This document shows positions 7,822 through 15,606 of a stretch of 34,587 nucleotides of DNA, piece by piece. Source of the stretch: Burkholderiales bacterium (lineage in GTDB: Bacteria > Pseudomonadota > Gammaproteobacteria > Burkholderiales > Burkholderiaceae_C). The stretch lies in NCBI GenBank assembly GCA_947372465.1, contig CANBTT010000030.1:1-34587 (forward strand). The letters are read 5' to 3'. Every line of letters begins with the position of its first letter. Position 1 is the first letter of the stretch. A model generated the notes under the pieces. It had not been told where the DNA came from, ran no database searches, and was given only the letters and a program-made list of their open reading frames with translations. The translations under genes were made by a program, and so were the position numbers.

Positions 7822-8424
7822 TTAGTATCCTCCCTCGAGGTGATTGAAGTCTTGCTCGTCGTTTCTCGCCTTGAAGCCTTCGCCGCCTTCGGCAGGCTCA
7901 CTCGGACGGGGTTCAACTTGTTGTTGAAAGAGCATGTTCATGAACATGTACATGGGCTTGGTTTTGATCACCAGCGCACGTGCAGGTTTGACCGAGTCGG
8001 CGTTGAAGTGTTGGTGCACGCAGTTGTTGTGCACAATGGCCACATCGCCCGCCTTCCAGTCGTAACGAATGCCGTCGTGAATTTCGTAGCCCACACCATC
8101 CAGAATGTAGAACGCCGCTTCGTTCACGTGACCATGCTTTTGTGAACGCCCGCCTGGGCCGTATTCTTCCAAATGCATATGAAAGGTCTGCGTGATGCCA
8201 TCTTTGGGTTCAACATAGTGGCGACTAAAGGCTTGGGGGCCATCGTTGAATTTGATGTCTTTGCCTTTTCTCACCCGTGGCATGGCTCTTAATCGGGTGA
8301 GTTCGTCCTTTAAATTGTAGGGCCCTGCAATGGCACGCACAAAGGTGCGATCTTTCTTGCTGTGGTAGTGAGATTCGTTCGGGACATAATCCGCAGAAGA
8401 CGTTTCAATCGTTTTAATCGTCAT
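7822..8424 (-). CDS. single-domain cupin protein
   Basis: A 200-residue cupin. Motif 1 is GGRSQKHGHVNEA (His97, His99, Glu102) and motif 2 is VHNNCVHQHFN (131-141), where the usual Pro is replaced by His. The N-terminal 70 residues are polar; the C-terminal 30 are Pro/Glu/Asp-rich and likely disordered. The shared HQHFN and the YDWKAGD segment (compare YDWEAGD in the next cupin) show that it is a paralogue of the following gene. It starts 41 bases after the ABC ATPase gene and is followed one base later by the second cupin, so it belongs to the ABC operon. It might be a metal-dependent dioxygenase acting on the imported compound; this is inference. Confidence 0.82.
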   Translation of the reverse strand: MTIKTIETSSADYVPNESHYHSKKDRTFVRAIAGPYNLKDELTRLRAMPRVRKGKDIKFNDGPQAFSRHYVEPKDGITQTFHMHLEEYGPGGRSQKHGHVNEAAFYILDGVGYEIHDGIRYDWKAGDVAIVHNNCVHQHFNADSVKPARALVIKTKPMYMFMNMLFQQQVEPRPSEPAEGGEGFKARNDEQDFNHLEGGY

Positions 8425-8465
8425 GGTGATTGCTCTTGTTTAAAAAATAATAAGTTCAGTGAACC

Positions 8466-9572
8466 TTACTCTGCCTTGAAAACGACGCATCCACGGGGGT
8501 CGAAATAGACGTGAATGGGATGCCCAACGGGCGTGAGCTGTGTGGGATGCACGCGTGCCAAAATCAATTTTTCACGAATTTTGACTTGGAAATCAAGCAC
8601 CTCGCCCAAGAAGATTTTTTGATCCACCGTCCCCACATAGCTGTTCATGTTGTCCTCACTTGGGGGCGTGTCACTCAAGTGAACATTCTCTGGTCGCACA
8701 CAGACTTGGACGGTGTCACCCACTTTGAAGGCCTCTTGAATGGGCAATTGGATCAAGCCCACCTCTGAGTCCATGACCATGCGCTGGTGTTGAGCGTCGA
8801 TGTCCTTGACGGTGGCGTCGATGAAGTTGATGGCACCCACGAAGTCGGCCACAAAATTGTTTTTGGGCTTTTCGTAAATTTCTCTGGGCGTGCCACGCTG
8901 CACAATTCGACCCGCAGACATCACAGCGATTTCATGCGAGAGCGCCAAAGCCTCTGATTGATCATGGGTCACATAAATGGTGGTGATGTCAAGCTCACGC
9001 TGAATCTTCTTCAATTCAAAACGCATTTTTTCTCTGAGCTTTGCATCCAAATTGGACAAGGGCTCGTCAAGGAGCAAGAGTTGCGGCTCCATCACCAAAG
9101 CACGCGCCAAGGCCAAGCGCTGTTGCTGTCCGCCAGACAAGCGTGTGGCATCTCTGTCATGGTACTGGGCCAATTCAACGGACTCAAGCACACGCATGAC
9201 GCGCTCCTTGATCTCAGCCGTAGTGAACTTCTTTTGACCCACTTCCATTGGGAAGCTCGCATTTTGAAACACCGTCATGTGGGGCCAAATGGCATAGGAC
9301 TGAAACACCATGCCAAAACCACGCTTGTTGGGGGGTGTGAAGACGCCTTTGACCGAGCTGTAAACGGCCTTGCCATTCACCTCAATCAAGCCTTGGCTGG
9401 GCTTTTCTAGACCGGCAATGGATCTGAGGGTCGTGGTTTTACCGCAGCCGCTTGGCCCCAAGAGGGTAAAGAGTTTGCCCTTTGGAACCTCGAAAGTGAC
9501 ATCCTTGGCGGCTTGCACCACCACCCCTTTGTCGCTCACGTATTCTGTGAATAGACCTGTAACATTTAACAC
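8466..9572 (-). CDS. ABC transporter ATP-binding protein (Fbp/Pot-like importer)
   Basis: A 368-residue importer ATPase. Walker A GPSGCGKT (39-46), Q-loop Gln91, signature LSGGQQQR (145-152), Walker B LLLLDEP (165-171), D-loop and the switch His in YVTHDQSEA are all present. The last 110 residues form an OB/TOBE-type regulatory domain with CVRPENVHLS. This layout is typical of FbpC, PotA and MalK-like ATPases that power uptake through permeases with EAA loops. The GTG start at 9572 is preceded by AAAGGAAG at good spacing. It sits 57 bases after the fused permease gene and must be its partner. It drives uptake of the ligand delivered by the two binding proteins downstream. Confidence 0.95.
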   Translation of the reverse strand: MLNVTGLFTEYVSDKGVVVQAAKDVTFEVPKGKLFTLLGPSGCGKTTTLRSIAGLEKPSQGLIEVNGKAVYSSVKGVFTPPNKRGFGMVFQSYAIWPHMTVFQNASFPMEVGQKKFTTAEIKERVMRVLESVELAQYHDRDATRLSGGQQQRLALARALVMEPQLLLLDEPLSNLDAKLREKMRFELKKIQRELDITTIYVTHDQSEALALSHEIAVMSAGRIVQRGTPREIYEKPKNNFVADFVGAINFIDATVKDIDAQHQRMVMDSEVGLIQLPIQEAFKVGDTVQVCVRPENVHLSDTPPSEDNMNSYVGTVDQKIFLGEVLDFQVKIREKLILARVHPTQLTPVGHPIHVYFDPRGCVVFKAE

Positions 9573-9629
9573 GGCATACTTCCTTTAATACATTCTTCTT
9601 GTCTCAAGCACAGCAATGTCTGTGCACGT

Positions 9630-11363
9630 TCACGCATCTTTCACACCAAAGCGCTTGCCAATGAGCTGAGCAATCAGCACCAAAACCAAAAGCAAGAGGA
9701 TGAACATCACGCTGAGGGCCGAGAGCTCCACGTATTGACCGTTCTCCCAGAGCTCCCAAATCACGATGGAGATCACCTCGTTGCCAGGACTGTAGAGCAA
9801 AATGGAGCTGGACAACTCTCGCACAGACACGATCATCACGTAGATCCAGCCCGCGACCATGCCGGGCTTTAAGAGAGGCAAGATCACGCGCGTGAAGACT
9901 GTCAGCCAGCCCGCACCACTCATGCCAGCCGAGTCCTCAAGGTCTTTGTGAATTTGAATCATGGAGGTGGTGTTGTAGCGCAAGCCATAGGGCATGAAGC
10001 GCGTGATGTAAGCGAGCAATATGATCCAAAACGTGCCGTAGATTCCAATGTCAAAGGTCAGATAAAAAATCATGATCGAGACACCCAGGACCAAGCCTGG
10101 AAACACCATGGGCAAAGAGGCCAAATTGTCCAGCAACCAGCGTCCAGGAATTTTGGTTTTCACCACCACCCAACACACCACAGCCGACAAGAGCATCACA
10201 ATGGTGGCACACGCAACGGCCATCCACAAACTGTTGAGCAAAGCGTGCAAGATGTTGCTTGAGTCGAGCACATAGCGATAACCGTCCAGCGTCAAATGCT
10301 TCAAAGCCTCAGCCGACGGAGGCGCGTAAAATTTTTGGAGCGATGACCACAGCAAAACCAAAAACGGCAAGATCACAATCAACAAGAAATAGAGCAAGAA
10401 GATCCCTGTCGTCAAATACCGCCAGCGCCCTAGGTCGATGCTTCTGGGTCGAAAGCCTTTGCCTGTGACCGTTACATATTTGCTGCCTGTCGATGATATT
10501 TTTGCTTGGACATAAATACCCACCGAGGTGATCAAGAGCAAGACAACCGAATAGGCCGAGGCCAAACCCAATTGGCTTGGAAACTGATGAATGGCCTGAT
10601 AAATGGCGGAGGTGAACACTTGAATGCCCGCGGGCAGGCCCAAGAGGGCGGGCACTTCGAAGGACTCAATGGCTCGCACAAAAAGTGTCAAAACGGTTGC
10701 CACAATCGCGGGAATGGCAAGCCTGAGGGTGATGCGCCAAAGCGTTCTTAAAATGCTCGAGCCACTCATCACGGCCGACTCTTCCAAGGAGGGATCCATC
10801 GCTCTGAAAGCGGCCGACATGAGCAAAAAGGCCATGGGCGAGTAATGAAGTCCATCGACCCAAATCATGCCCCACATGGAGTAAATATTAAAGGGCGGGG
10901 ACTCCAAACCAAACCAGGACTGAAGCGCCATGTTGATCAAACCAATTTTGGGGCTGGCCAACATGATCCATGCGATGGTGAACAAAATGCTTGGAATGAT
11001 CAAAGGAATGATCGAGAGCGCATAAAACAAACGCCTCATGGGCGTATTGGTTCTCTCATTCATCCAGGCCAGTGCGGTCCCAATCACGAACGCGAGCAAT
11101 GAGCCACCGAGCGCGAATTGCACGGAATTGCCCAAGGTGGTGATGGTCTCAACGTCGGTGTAGGCGGTGATGTAATTGGAGAGCGTGACCGTCGCAGGCG
11201 AGTCCGCGGTCTCAGGCGTTAAAAAACTCTGCCAAATCATGAAGCCAAAGGGCACCAAGGCCAAAAAGCCCACCACAATCAGACAAACCCCAATGACCAA
11301 CCATTTGGGATCAAAACTAAATTTCACGGGTCGAATGGACGCCGACACAACCGGGCTTTGCAC
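9630..11363 (-). CDS. fused ABC transporter permease, two inner-membrane halves
   Basis: A 577-residue protein with about 12 transmembrane helices made of two permease halves fused in tandem, as in ferric/AfuB- or FbpB-type importers. Each half has an EAA-type loop: LEESAVMSGSSILRTLWRI in the first and DLEDSAGMSGAGWLTVFTRV in the second, which dock on the ATPase. The GTG start at 11363 is preceded by GGAG eight bases upstream. It is the first gene of the minus-strand operon and lies behind a candidate promoter and a candidate regulator site. Family relatives carry Fe3+, 2-aminoethylphosphonate, thiamine or aromatic acids, so the substrate is open. The setting beside oxygenase genes favours an aromatic acid. 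Confidence 0.93.
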   Translation of the reverse strand: MQSPVVSASIRPVKFSFDPKWLVIGVCLIVVGFLALVPFGFMIWQSFLTPETADSPATVTLSNYITAYTDVETITTLGNSVQFALGGSLLAFVIGTALAWMNERTNTPMRRLFYALSIIPLIIPSILFTIAWIMLASPKIGLINMALQSWFGLESPPFNIYSMWGMIWVDGLHYSPMAFLLMSAAFRAMDPSLEESAVMSGSSILRTLWRITLRLAIPAIVATVLTLFVRAIESFEVPALLGLPAGIQVFTSAIYQAIHQFPSQLGLASAYSVVLLLITSVGIYVQAKISSTGSKYVTVTGKGFRPRSIDLGRWRYLTTGIFLLYFLLIVILPFLVLLWSSLQKFYAPPSAEALKHLTLDGYRYVLDSSNILHALLNSLWMAVACATIVMLLSAVVCWVVVKTKIPGRWLLDNLASLPMVFPGLVLGVSIMIFYLTFDIGIYGTFWIILLAYITRFMPYGLRYNTTSMIQIHKDLEDSAGMSGAGWLTVFTRVILPLLKPGMVAGWIYVMIVSVRELSSSILLYSPGNEVISIVIWELWENGQYVELSALSVMFILLLLVLVLIAQLIGKRFGVKDA

Positions 11364-11406
11364 TGATGTTTCTCCAACGATTAAGTCAATAGACGCTCTT
11401 TTGCCT

Positions 11407-11433
11407 ATTATAAGGATCTCCCCGGTGAGACAA
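11407..11433 (-). promoter_or_regulatory. candidate promoter of the ABC/cupin operon
   Basis: On the minus strand TATAAT (11407-11412) forms a perfect -10 box with TTGTCT (11428-11433) as -35 at 15 bases, slightly short. It lies about 45 bases before the GTG of the permease gene. The operator at 11478-11502 is upstream of the -35 box, a position suited to activation. Confidence 0.45.
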
Positions 11434-11477
11434 GACTTTTGGCAGGCGCTTTTGACGTTTGGGGACTCGATTCTTTC

Positions 11478-11506
11478 GTTCCTTCATATGGAACATTGAT
11501 CCATAT
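11478..11506. promoter_or_regulatory. candidate IclR-family operator, site A
   Basis: Half-sites GTTCC (11478), GGAAC (11490) and GATCC (11498) are spaced by 7 and 3 bases, with CATA inside the first spacer. The same 25-bp layout recurs at three other intergenic places in the window. A second, overlapping perfect inverted repeat, ATATGGA and TCCATAT (11486-11506), is also present. PcaU and PobR of the IclR family are known to use sites with three repeats. Confidence 0.6.
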
Positions 11507-11659
11507 ATCGGCACACGCCCAATTAGGCTTGAATCTGATTTATGTGTCAAGCGTAAGCGTTACGGGTTTTCCCTCTAAGGCCCGTGGCTTTCCTCGGGCT
11601 CGTTTTAGAGCGGCTGCCTTGTTTTCGCCAGCCCGGGGGAGCTGGCCACATCGTCGGGC

Positions 11660-11695
11660 ATTCTTTTATAAGGAACGATGTTCCCTATAAAAGAA
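11660..11695. promoter_or_regulatory. 35-bp near-perfect palindrome and IclR-type operator, site B
   Basis: TTCTTTTATA (11661-11670) is the exact inverse of TATAAAAGAA (11686-11695). Inside lie GGAAC (11672-11676) and GTTCC (11680-11684) around a GAT centre, so only one base pair of the arms is unmatched. With ATTCT at 11660 it also fits the three-half-site motif. It covers the likely iclR promoter (TATAAA at 11686) and would suit autorepression. Confidence 0.7.
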
Positions 11696-11723
11696 ATTGA
11701 GGTATGATCAATTCAACATTCGT

Positions 11724-12515
11724 ATGCAGCCCAATCTCATGGAACGACCTCCCTCAAAAAGTGCCCGCCTCTCTTCAGTTGCAGCCTCTATACGGGTGCT
11801 CAAATGCTTCACCGAGATGGAGCCGGAAATTGGCATCAGCAATTTGGCCAAACGACTGGGCTTGGCCAAGAGCACAGCCCATCGATTGGCCGTGACCTTG
11901 CTCAGCGAAGGCTTGCTCGAGCAAAACTCGGAAAACGGTCGCTACCGCTTAGGCATCAATCTCTTCATCATGGGCGCCTTGGTCAGAAGGCGCCTGGATG
12001 TCTCCAACATGGCCCAGCCTTTTCTGAACGTTTTGCGCGAAAGAACGGGAGAGACCATTCATTTGGCCGTGATGAACGAGACCAACATCATTTATCTCTA
12101 CAACTTAGAGAGCAGCCAAGCCATTCGCATGAAGAACTACATTGGCACCTTGAAACCCTCTTTTTGCACCAGCGAAGGGCGTGCAATATTGTCCTTCAGC
12201 AGCAATGAACTGATCCAACGGGTGCTCCACTCTGAGCTCAAACCAAGAACCCCCAACACATGCTGCGATGTCAATCAACTGATCCATGTTTTTCAGCAAG
12301 TCAGACACAATGGCTACGCCATTGATGACGAGGAATCAGAAATTGGCATGCGCGGGATCTCAGCCCCTTTGAGAGACATCAGCTCTCAAGTGGTGGCCTC
12401 CATTGGCGTTGGTGGCCCCAGTCAGCGCTTGACACTCAAAAAACTCAGAGCCCTCGCGCCTTTGGTCGTTCAAACCGCTCAAGACATTTCCACACAACTG
12501 GGCTACCGCCCCTGA
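11724..12515 (+). CDS. IclR-family transcriptional regulator
   Basis: A 263-residue regulator. The N-terminal winged helix includes SVAASIRVLKCF, ISNLAKRLGLAKSTAHRL and GRYRLGINLF. The C-terminal effector domain (from about residue 90) has the IclR hallmarks GETIHLAVMNE, CTSEGRAILSF and GYAIDDEESEIGMRGISAPL. IclR proteins often control aromatic-acid genes and bind a pathway compound. I chose the ATG at 11724; TTG 11697 and ATG 11739 are alternatives and none has a good ribosome site. A palindrome immediately upstream suggests autoregulation. The gene is divergent from the ABC/cupin operon and leads a plus-strand run with the oxygenase reductase, EutA-like and NiCoT genes. Confidence 0.92.
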   Translation: MQPNLMERPPSKSARLSSVAASIRVLKCFTEMEPEIGISNLAKRLGLAKSTAHRLAVTLLSEGLLEQNSENGRYRLGINLFIMGALVRRRLDVSNMAQPFLNVLRERTGETIHLAVMNETNIIYLYNLESSQAIRMKNYIGTLKPSFCTSEGRAILSFSSNELIQRVLHSELKPRTPNTCCDVNQLIHVFQQVRHNGYAIDDEESEIGMRGISAPLRDISSQVVASIGVGGPSQRLTLKKLRALAPLVVQTAQDISTQLGYRP

Positions 12516-12586
12516 GCAGTTGCGCCCAATGGGCATCGGCATGTCAATCTACGCTTTTTTAATTTTTTCCTATCAACTCAAGCACC

Positions 12587-13597
12587 ATGTTTCAAATTCA
12601 AATAGAAGGCACGACCAAACACTTCAACTGCGCGCCCGAGGACACCCTTTTGCGAGCAGCACTTCGAGCTGGCATTGGCTTTCCCTACGAGTGCAATGTG
12701 GGGTCATGTGGAAACTGCAAGTTCGAACTCCTAGAAGGTGCGCTTCAAAACACTTGGGACGAGGCACCAGGCCTCAGCGAGAAAGATCGCACCAAGAACC
12801 GCTGGCTTGGGTGCCAAAGCCAACCCTGCAGCAATGCACGCATCAAATTGAGAGAAATGGAACACTACCAACCCGTTCACACACCTGTGAAGACCCCGGC
12901 TCGTTTCATCAGCAAAAGAGAGATCACGCACGATCTGCACGAATTTTCTTTTGAGTGTGAAACCCCCCTGACATTCGCTTCAGGACAATACGCATTGATT
13001 CACTTTGCAGGTGTTGCGGGCCCCAGGGCTTACTCCATGAGTCAAGGGGGGGGCAGCAGCACTCGCATCGACTTTCAAGCCAGGTGGATCCCTGGGGGCA
13101 GCGGCACGGGCAAACTCTTCACCATGCCTCTTGGAGAGGCCGTTCAAATTGATGGCCCCTTTGGCATGGCTTACCTGCGAGAAGAGGCCCCAAGAGACAT
13201 CTTGCTTGTGGGCGGTGGCTCAGGCCTGGCTCCCATGATCTCATTGGCACGAGGTGCCTTGGCCTTGAAAACGCCCCCCTTTAAAAACATCCACTTCATT
13301 TATGGCGCTCGCGAGTCGCGCGACATCTGCGGCCTTGACATGCTCAATGAACTGCCCCTTTGGAAGACCATGGGCCACTACACGGCTGTCGTCTCGAATG
13401 CACCGGTCGATGAGGTGTTGCCAAAGGGGACACAGAGAGGTTTTGTCCATGAAGCGGTGCAAACGCTGCACGGACACGATGTGGCCAATATGGAGATCTA
13501 TTTTGCAGGTCCAGCGCTCATGGCTCAAGCCATGATCAAGCTCTTGGTGGATCAAAAGGTCCCCATGGCTCAAGTTCACTTTGATCAATTTTATTGA
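12587..13597 (+). CDS. oxygenase reductase, 2Fe-2S ferredoxin-FAD-NAD(P)H type
   Basis: A 336-residue electron-transfer flavoprotein. Residues 1-90 form a plant-type 2Fe-2S domain with Cys36, Cys41, Cys44 and Cys76. An FAD domain follows with RAYSMS (about 144), then an NAD(P)H domain with LLVGGGSGLAPM (about 205) and the usual C-terminal FDQFY. Such class IB reductases pass electrons from NAD(P)H to Rieske oxygenases or diiron monooxygenases. The likely partners are the Rieske ferredoxin and oxygenase encoded 6-8 kb away. It follows iclR by 71 bases. A run of eight G (13046-13053) lies inside the FAD-domain coding region and could be prone to slippage; the frame is intact here. Confidence 0.92.
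   Translation: MFQIQIEGTTKHFNCAPEDTLLRAALRAGIGFPYECNVGSCGNCKFELLEGALQNTWDEAPGLSEKDRTKNRWLGCQSQPCSNARIKLREMEHYQPVHTPVKTPARFISKREITHDLHEFSFECETPLTFASGQYALIHFAGVAGPRAYSMSQGGGSSTRIDFQARWIPGGSGTGKLFTMPLGEAVQIDGPFGMAYLREEAPRDILLVGGGSGLAPMISLARGALALKTPPFKNIHFIYGARESRDICGLDMLNELPLWKTMGHYTAVVSNAPVDEVLPKGTQRGFVHEAVQTLHGHDVANMEIYFAGPALMAQAMIKLLVDQKVPMAQVHFDQFY
13046..13053 (+). repeat. G8 homopolymer inside reductase gene
   Basis: Eight consecutive G encode part of the Gly-Gly-Gly stretch after SMSQ. Gain or loss of one G would truncate the reductase before its NAD domain. Confidence 0.8.
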
Positions 13598-13677
13598 TCA
13601 ACAGCCTGAGTGCATTTCAAGCCCCACAAAGTCATTTGTAGAACCACGCCCAACGATCAAAGACAAGGTCATTCGCC

Positions 13678-15498
13678 ATGAGCAACACAGAGCAAAGCAA
13701 ACCCCCAGTCGCGTCTATTCGCCACACCCTGCAAGATCACCAGTACGGGGAAGATTATGCGCACACGCATGAAGGGGATGCCGATCACGACCACGACCAC
13801 GACAACTTCACAGGCGACGATCCCTCCCAAGAGTCCTTGTGGCGACAAGACAATGTGATCTTGCACAGCGTAGGCATTGATGTCGGCTCATCGGGCACGC
13901 AAGTGGTGTTTTCAAAAATTCATTTGCGCCGCATCGCTGAGGATTTGTCCTCTCGCTACACCGTTGTCGACCGCCAGCCTCTTTATCAATCCCCCATCTC
14001 TCTCACCCCTTATTTGAGTGAGACCACGATGGATGCCAAAGCTTTGGGCGCCATCATTGATCGCGCGTACCAAGCCGCGGGTTTGCACCCCGATGATGTG
14101 GACGCCGGTGCAGTGATTTTGACTGGCGAAGCCCTTCGCCGTGAAAACAGCGAGTCCATTGCAGAGATTTTGGCCGAGCAAGGTGGCGAGTTTGTGTGTG
14201 CCACGGCCGGACACCACATGGAGTCCATGCTGGCGGTCTACGGCTCAGGCGCGGCCAAACGCTCCTACGATGAAAAGAGCAGAATTTTAAATGTCGACAT
14301 TGGCGGGGGCACCACCAAACTGGGCCTGGTTCAAAATGGTGAACTGGTGGCCACCGCAGCCGTTCATTTGGGCGGCAGGTTGTTGGTCGTGGATGAGTCC
14401 AATGTGATCACACGGCTCGATCCGGCGGGCCAATATCTTGCGTCCCAGGCTGGATTTGACTGGCAACTGGGCACGAAAGTGGAGCGCAAGGACATGGCCA
14501 AAGTGGCCCAGTGGATGGCCCAAGCCCTCATGCGCGTTCTCAACCAAAGCTTTACCAAGGCCGATTTAGAGCATTTGTATTTGACCGACCCCATCGAGAG
14601 CTTTGGCCATTTGGATGGCATCATGTTCTCGGGCGGCGTGGGTGAGTATGTCTACTTGCGAGAGCTCAGAGATTTTGGTGATCTGGGGAAATTGTTCGGT
14701 CAAGCCGTTCGAGACCAACTCGATGCCAATGCCCTTAACACCGACTTGTTGCCTGCGGGTGAGTGCATTCGCGCAACGGTCCTGGGTGCCTCCGAGTACA
14801 GCGTTCAATTGAGCGGCAACACCACCTTCATTTCTGAGCCGGCTTTTCTCTTGCCCAGAAAGAACCTTCAAGTCATTCCCTTGCCCACCGTCCTTGGCGA
14901 AGAGATCGACCCAGACGCGATCACCAAAGATTTAAATCAATCCTTCACGCAACACGATCTGAAAGAGGGCGCCCAGGACGTGGCCATTTCTTTGCGCTGG
15001 TTGGGAGCGCCTTCCTACGATCGACTCTCAAAATTGGCCCATGGCATCCTCAGCGCCATTCCCAATACGGTGTCGCAAAAAAGGCCCCTCTTCATTGTGA
15101 CCGATGGCGACATTGCACACAATTTAGGCCATATCATTCAAGAAGACGACCGCGTGCAAAGCGAAATTTTGGTGATCGATGGCGTCACCCTTTGGGGCTT
15201 TGATTTCATTGATTTGGGGCGCATCAGAATGCCGTCCTACACCGTGCCTGTGACCGTCAAGTCCTTGGTCTTCAATGAAGACCCACATGCACATGGCAAA
15301 TCTGACATGAACGATTGGCACGAACATGGCGATGGCCACATGCACCGCCATGACCATGAACAGCACGCGCACCATGGGCACCATGACCATGCTCATCCCC
15401 ACAGTGCGCATGGGCACCATCATCACCATGAACACGACCATGGACCTGGGCCTGAACATGGACATGGACATGGACAAGCCGGGCACACACACACTTGA
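13678..15498 (+). CDS. EutA-like ASKHA ATPase with histidine-rich N- and C-termini
   Basis: A 606-residue relative of EutA, the ATP-dependent reactivating factor of B12-dependent ethanolamine ammonia-lyase. Phosphate-1 motif DVGSSGTQ (68-75), phosphate-2 motif DIGGGTTK (207-214) and EutA-typical stretches GAVILTGEALRREN, CATAGHHMESMLA and FSGGVGEYVY are present. EutA is usually about 470 residues. The extra length comes from a His/Asp-rich N-terminal segment (about 29-42) and a tail (546-606) with 27 His in 61 residues, which should bind Ni, Co or Zn. No eutB or eutC is in the window; instead NiCoT, NikR and COG0523 genes follow. It lies 80 bases after the reductase gene. I infer a reactivase or metal-handling chaperone for another metalloenzyme; true EAL reactivation with distant eutBC remains possible. 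Confidence 0.85.
   Translation: MSNTEQSKPPVASIRHTLQDHQYGEDYAHTHEGDADHDHDHDNFTGDDPSQESLWRQDNVILHSVGIDVGSSGTQVVFSKIHLRRIAEDLSSRYTVVDRQPLYQSPISLTPYLSETTMDAKALGAIIDRAYQAAGLHPDDVDAGAVILTGEALRRENSESIAEILAEQGGEFVCATAGHHMESMLAVYGSGAAKRSYDEKSRILNVDIGGGTTKLGLVQNGELVATAAVHLGGRLLVVDESNVITRLDPAGQYLASQAGFDWQLGTKVERKDMAKVAQWMAQALMRVLNQSFTKADLEHLYLTDPIESFGHLDGIMFSGGVGEYVYLRELRDFGDLGKLFGQAVRDQLDANALNTDLLPAGECIRATVLGASEYSVQLSGNTTFISEPAFLLPRKNLQVIPLPTVLGEEIDPDAITKDLNQSFTQHDLKEGAQDVAISLRWLGAPSYDRLSKLAHGILSAIPNTVSQKRPLFIVTDGDIAHNLGHIIQEDDRVQSEILVIDGVTLWGFDFIDLGRIRMPSYTVPVTVKSLVFNEDPHAHGKSDMNDWHEHGDGHMHRHDHEQHAHHGHHDHAHPHSAHGHHHHHEHDHGPGPEHGHGHGQAGHTHT
15484..15494 (+). repeat. CA dinucleotide run at the end of the EutA-like gene
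   Basis: Five CA units plus C sit four bases before the stop-codon region. One more CA unit would shift translation into a frame that continues to a TAG at 15566-15568 and reads DGQSHGQSHGHSH, so the His-rich tail would be extended. Confidence 0.75.
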
Positions 15499-15606
15499 TG
15501 GGCAGAGCCATGGGCAGAGCCACGGACACAGCCATCTGGGACCCCTCCGTATTTACCCTAGGCAATAGAGCACACACCCGCGTAAGAATAATTTAGAATT
15601 TGTCAC

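Larger units (their letters stand above)
11364..11723. other. divergent control region between ABC operon and iclR
   Basis: No gene is seen in these 360 bases. They hold the promoter of the minus-strand ABC operon, a three-half-site operator upstream of that promoter, and a long palindrome directly before iclR. The middle part (about 11510-11650) is GC-richer and shows nothing I recognise. Confidence 0.7.

Noticed and set aside
8454-8464. Inverted repeat GTTCA-G-TGAAC before the first cupin gene as a fifth regulator site
   Set aside because: The half-site differs from the motif and the one-base spacing does not match the 7/3 layout of the four good sites.
3575-11363. Ferric iron uptake operon
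   Set aside because: The ABC parts resemble Fbp/Afu importers, but the embedded cupin genes, MFS gene and IclR control argue for an organic substrate; iron remains a minor alternative.
15124-15577. Met/Val-rich and Gly/His-rich frames opposite the His-rich tail of the EutA-like gene
   Set aside because: They are simply the reverse reading of His-codon repeats (CAT/CAC read as ATG/GTG) and have no independent support.
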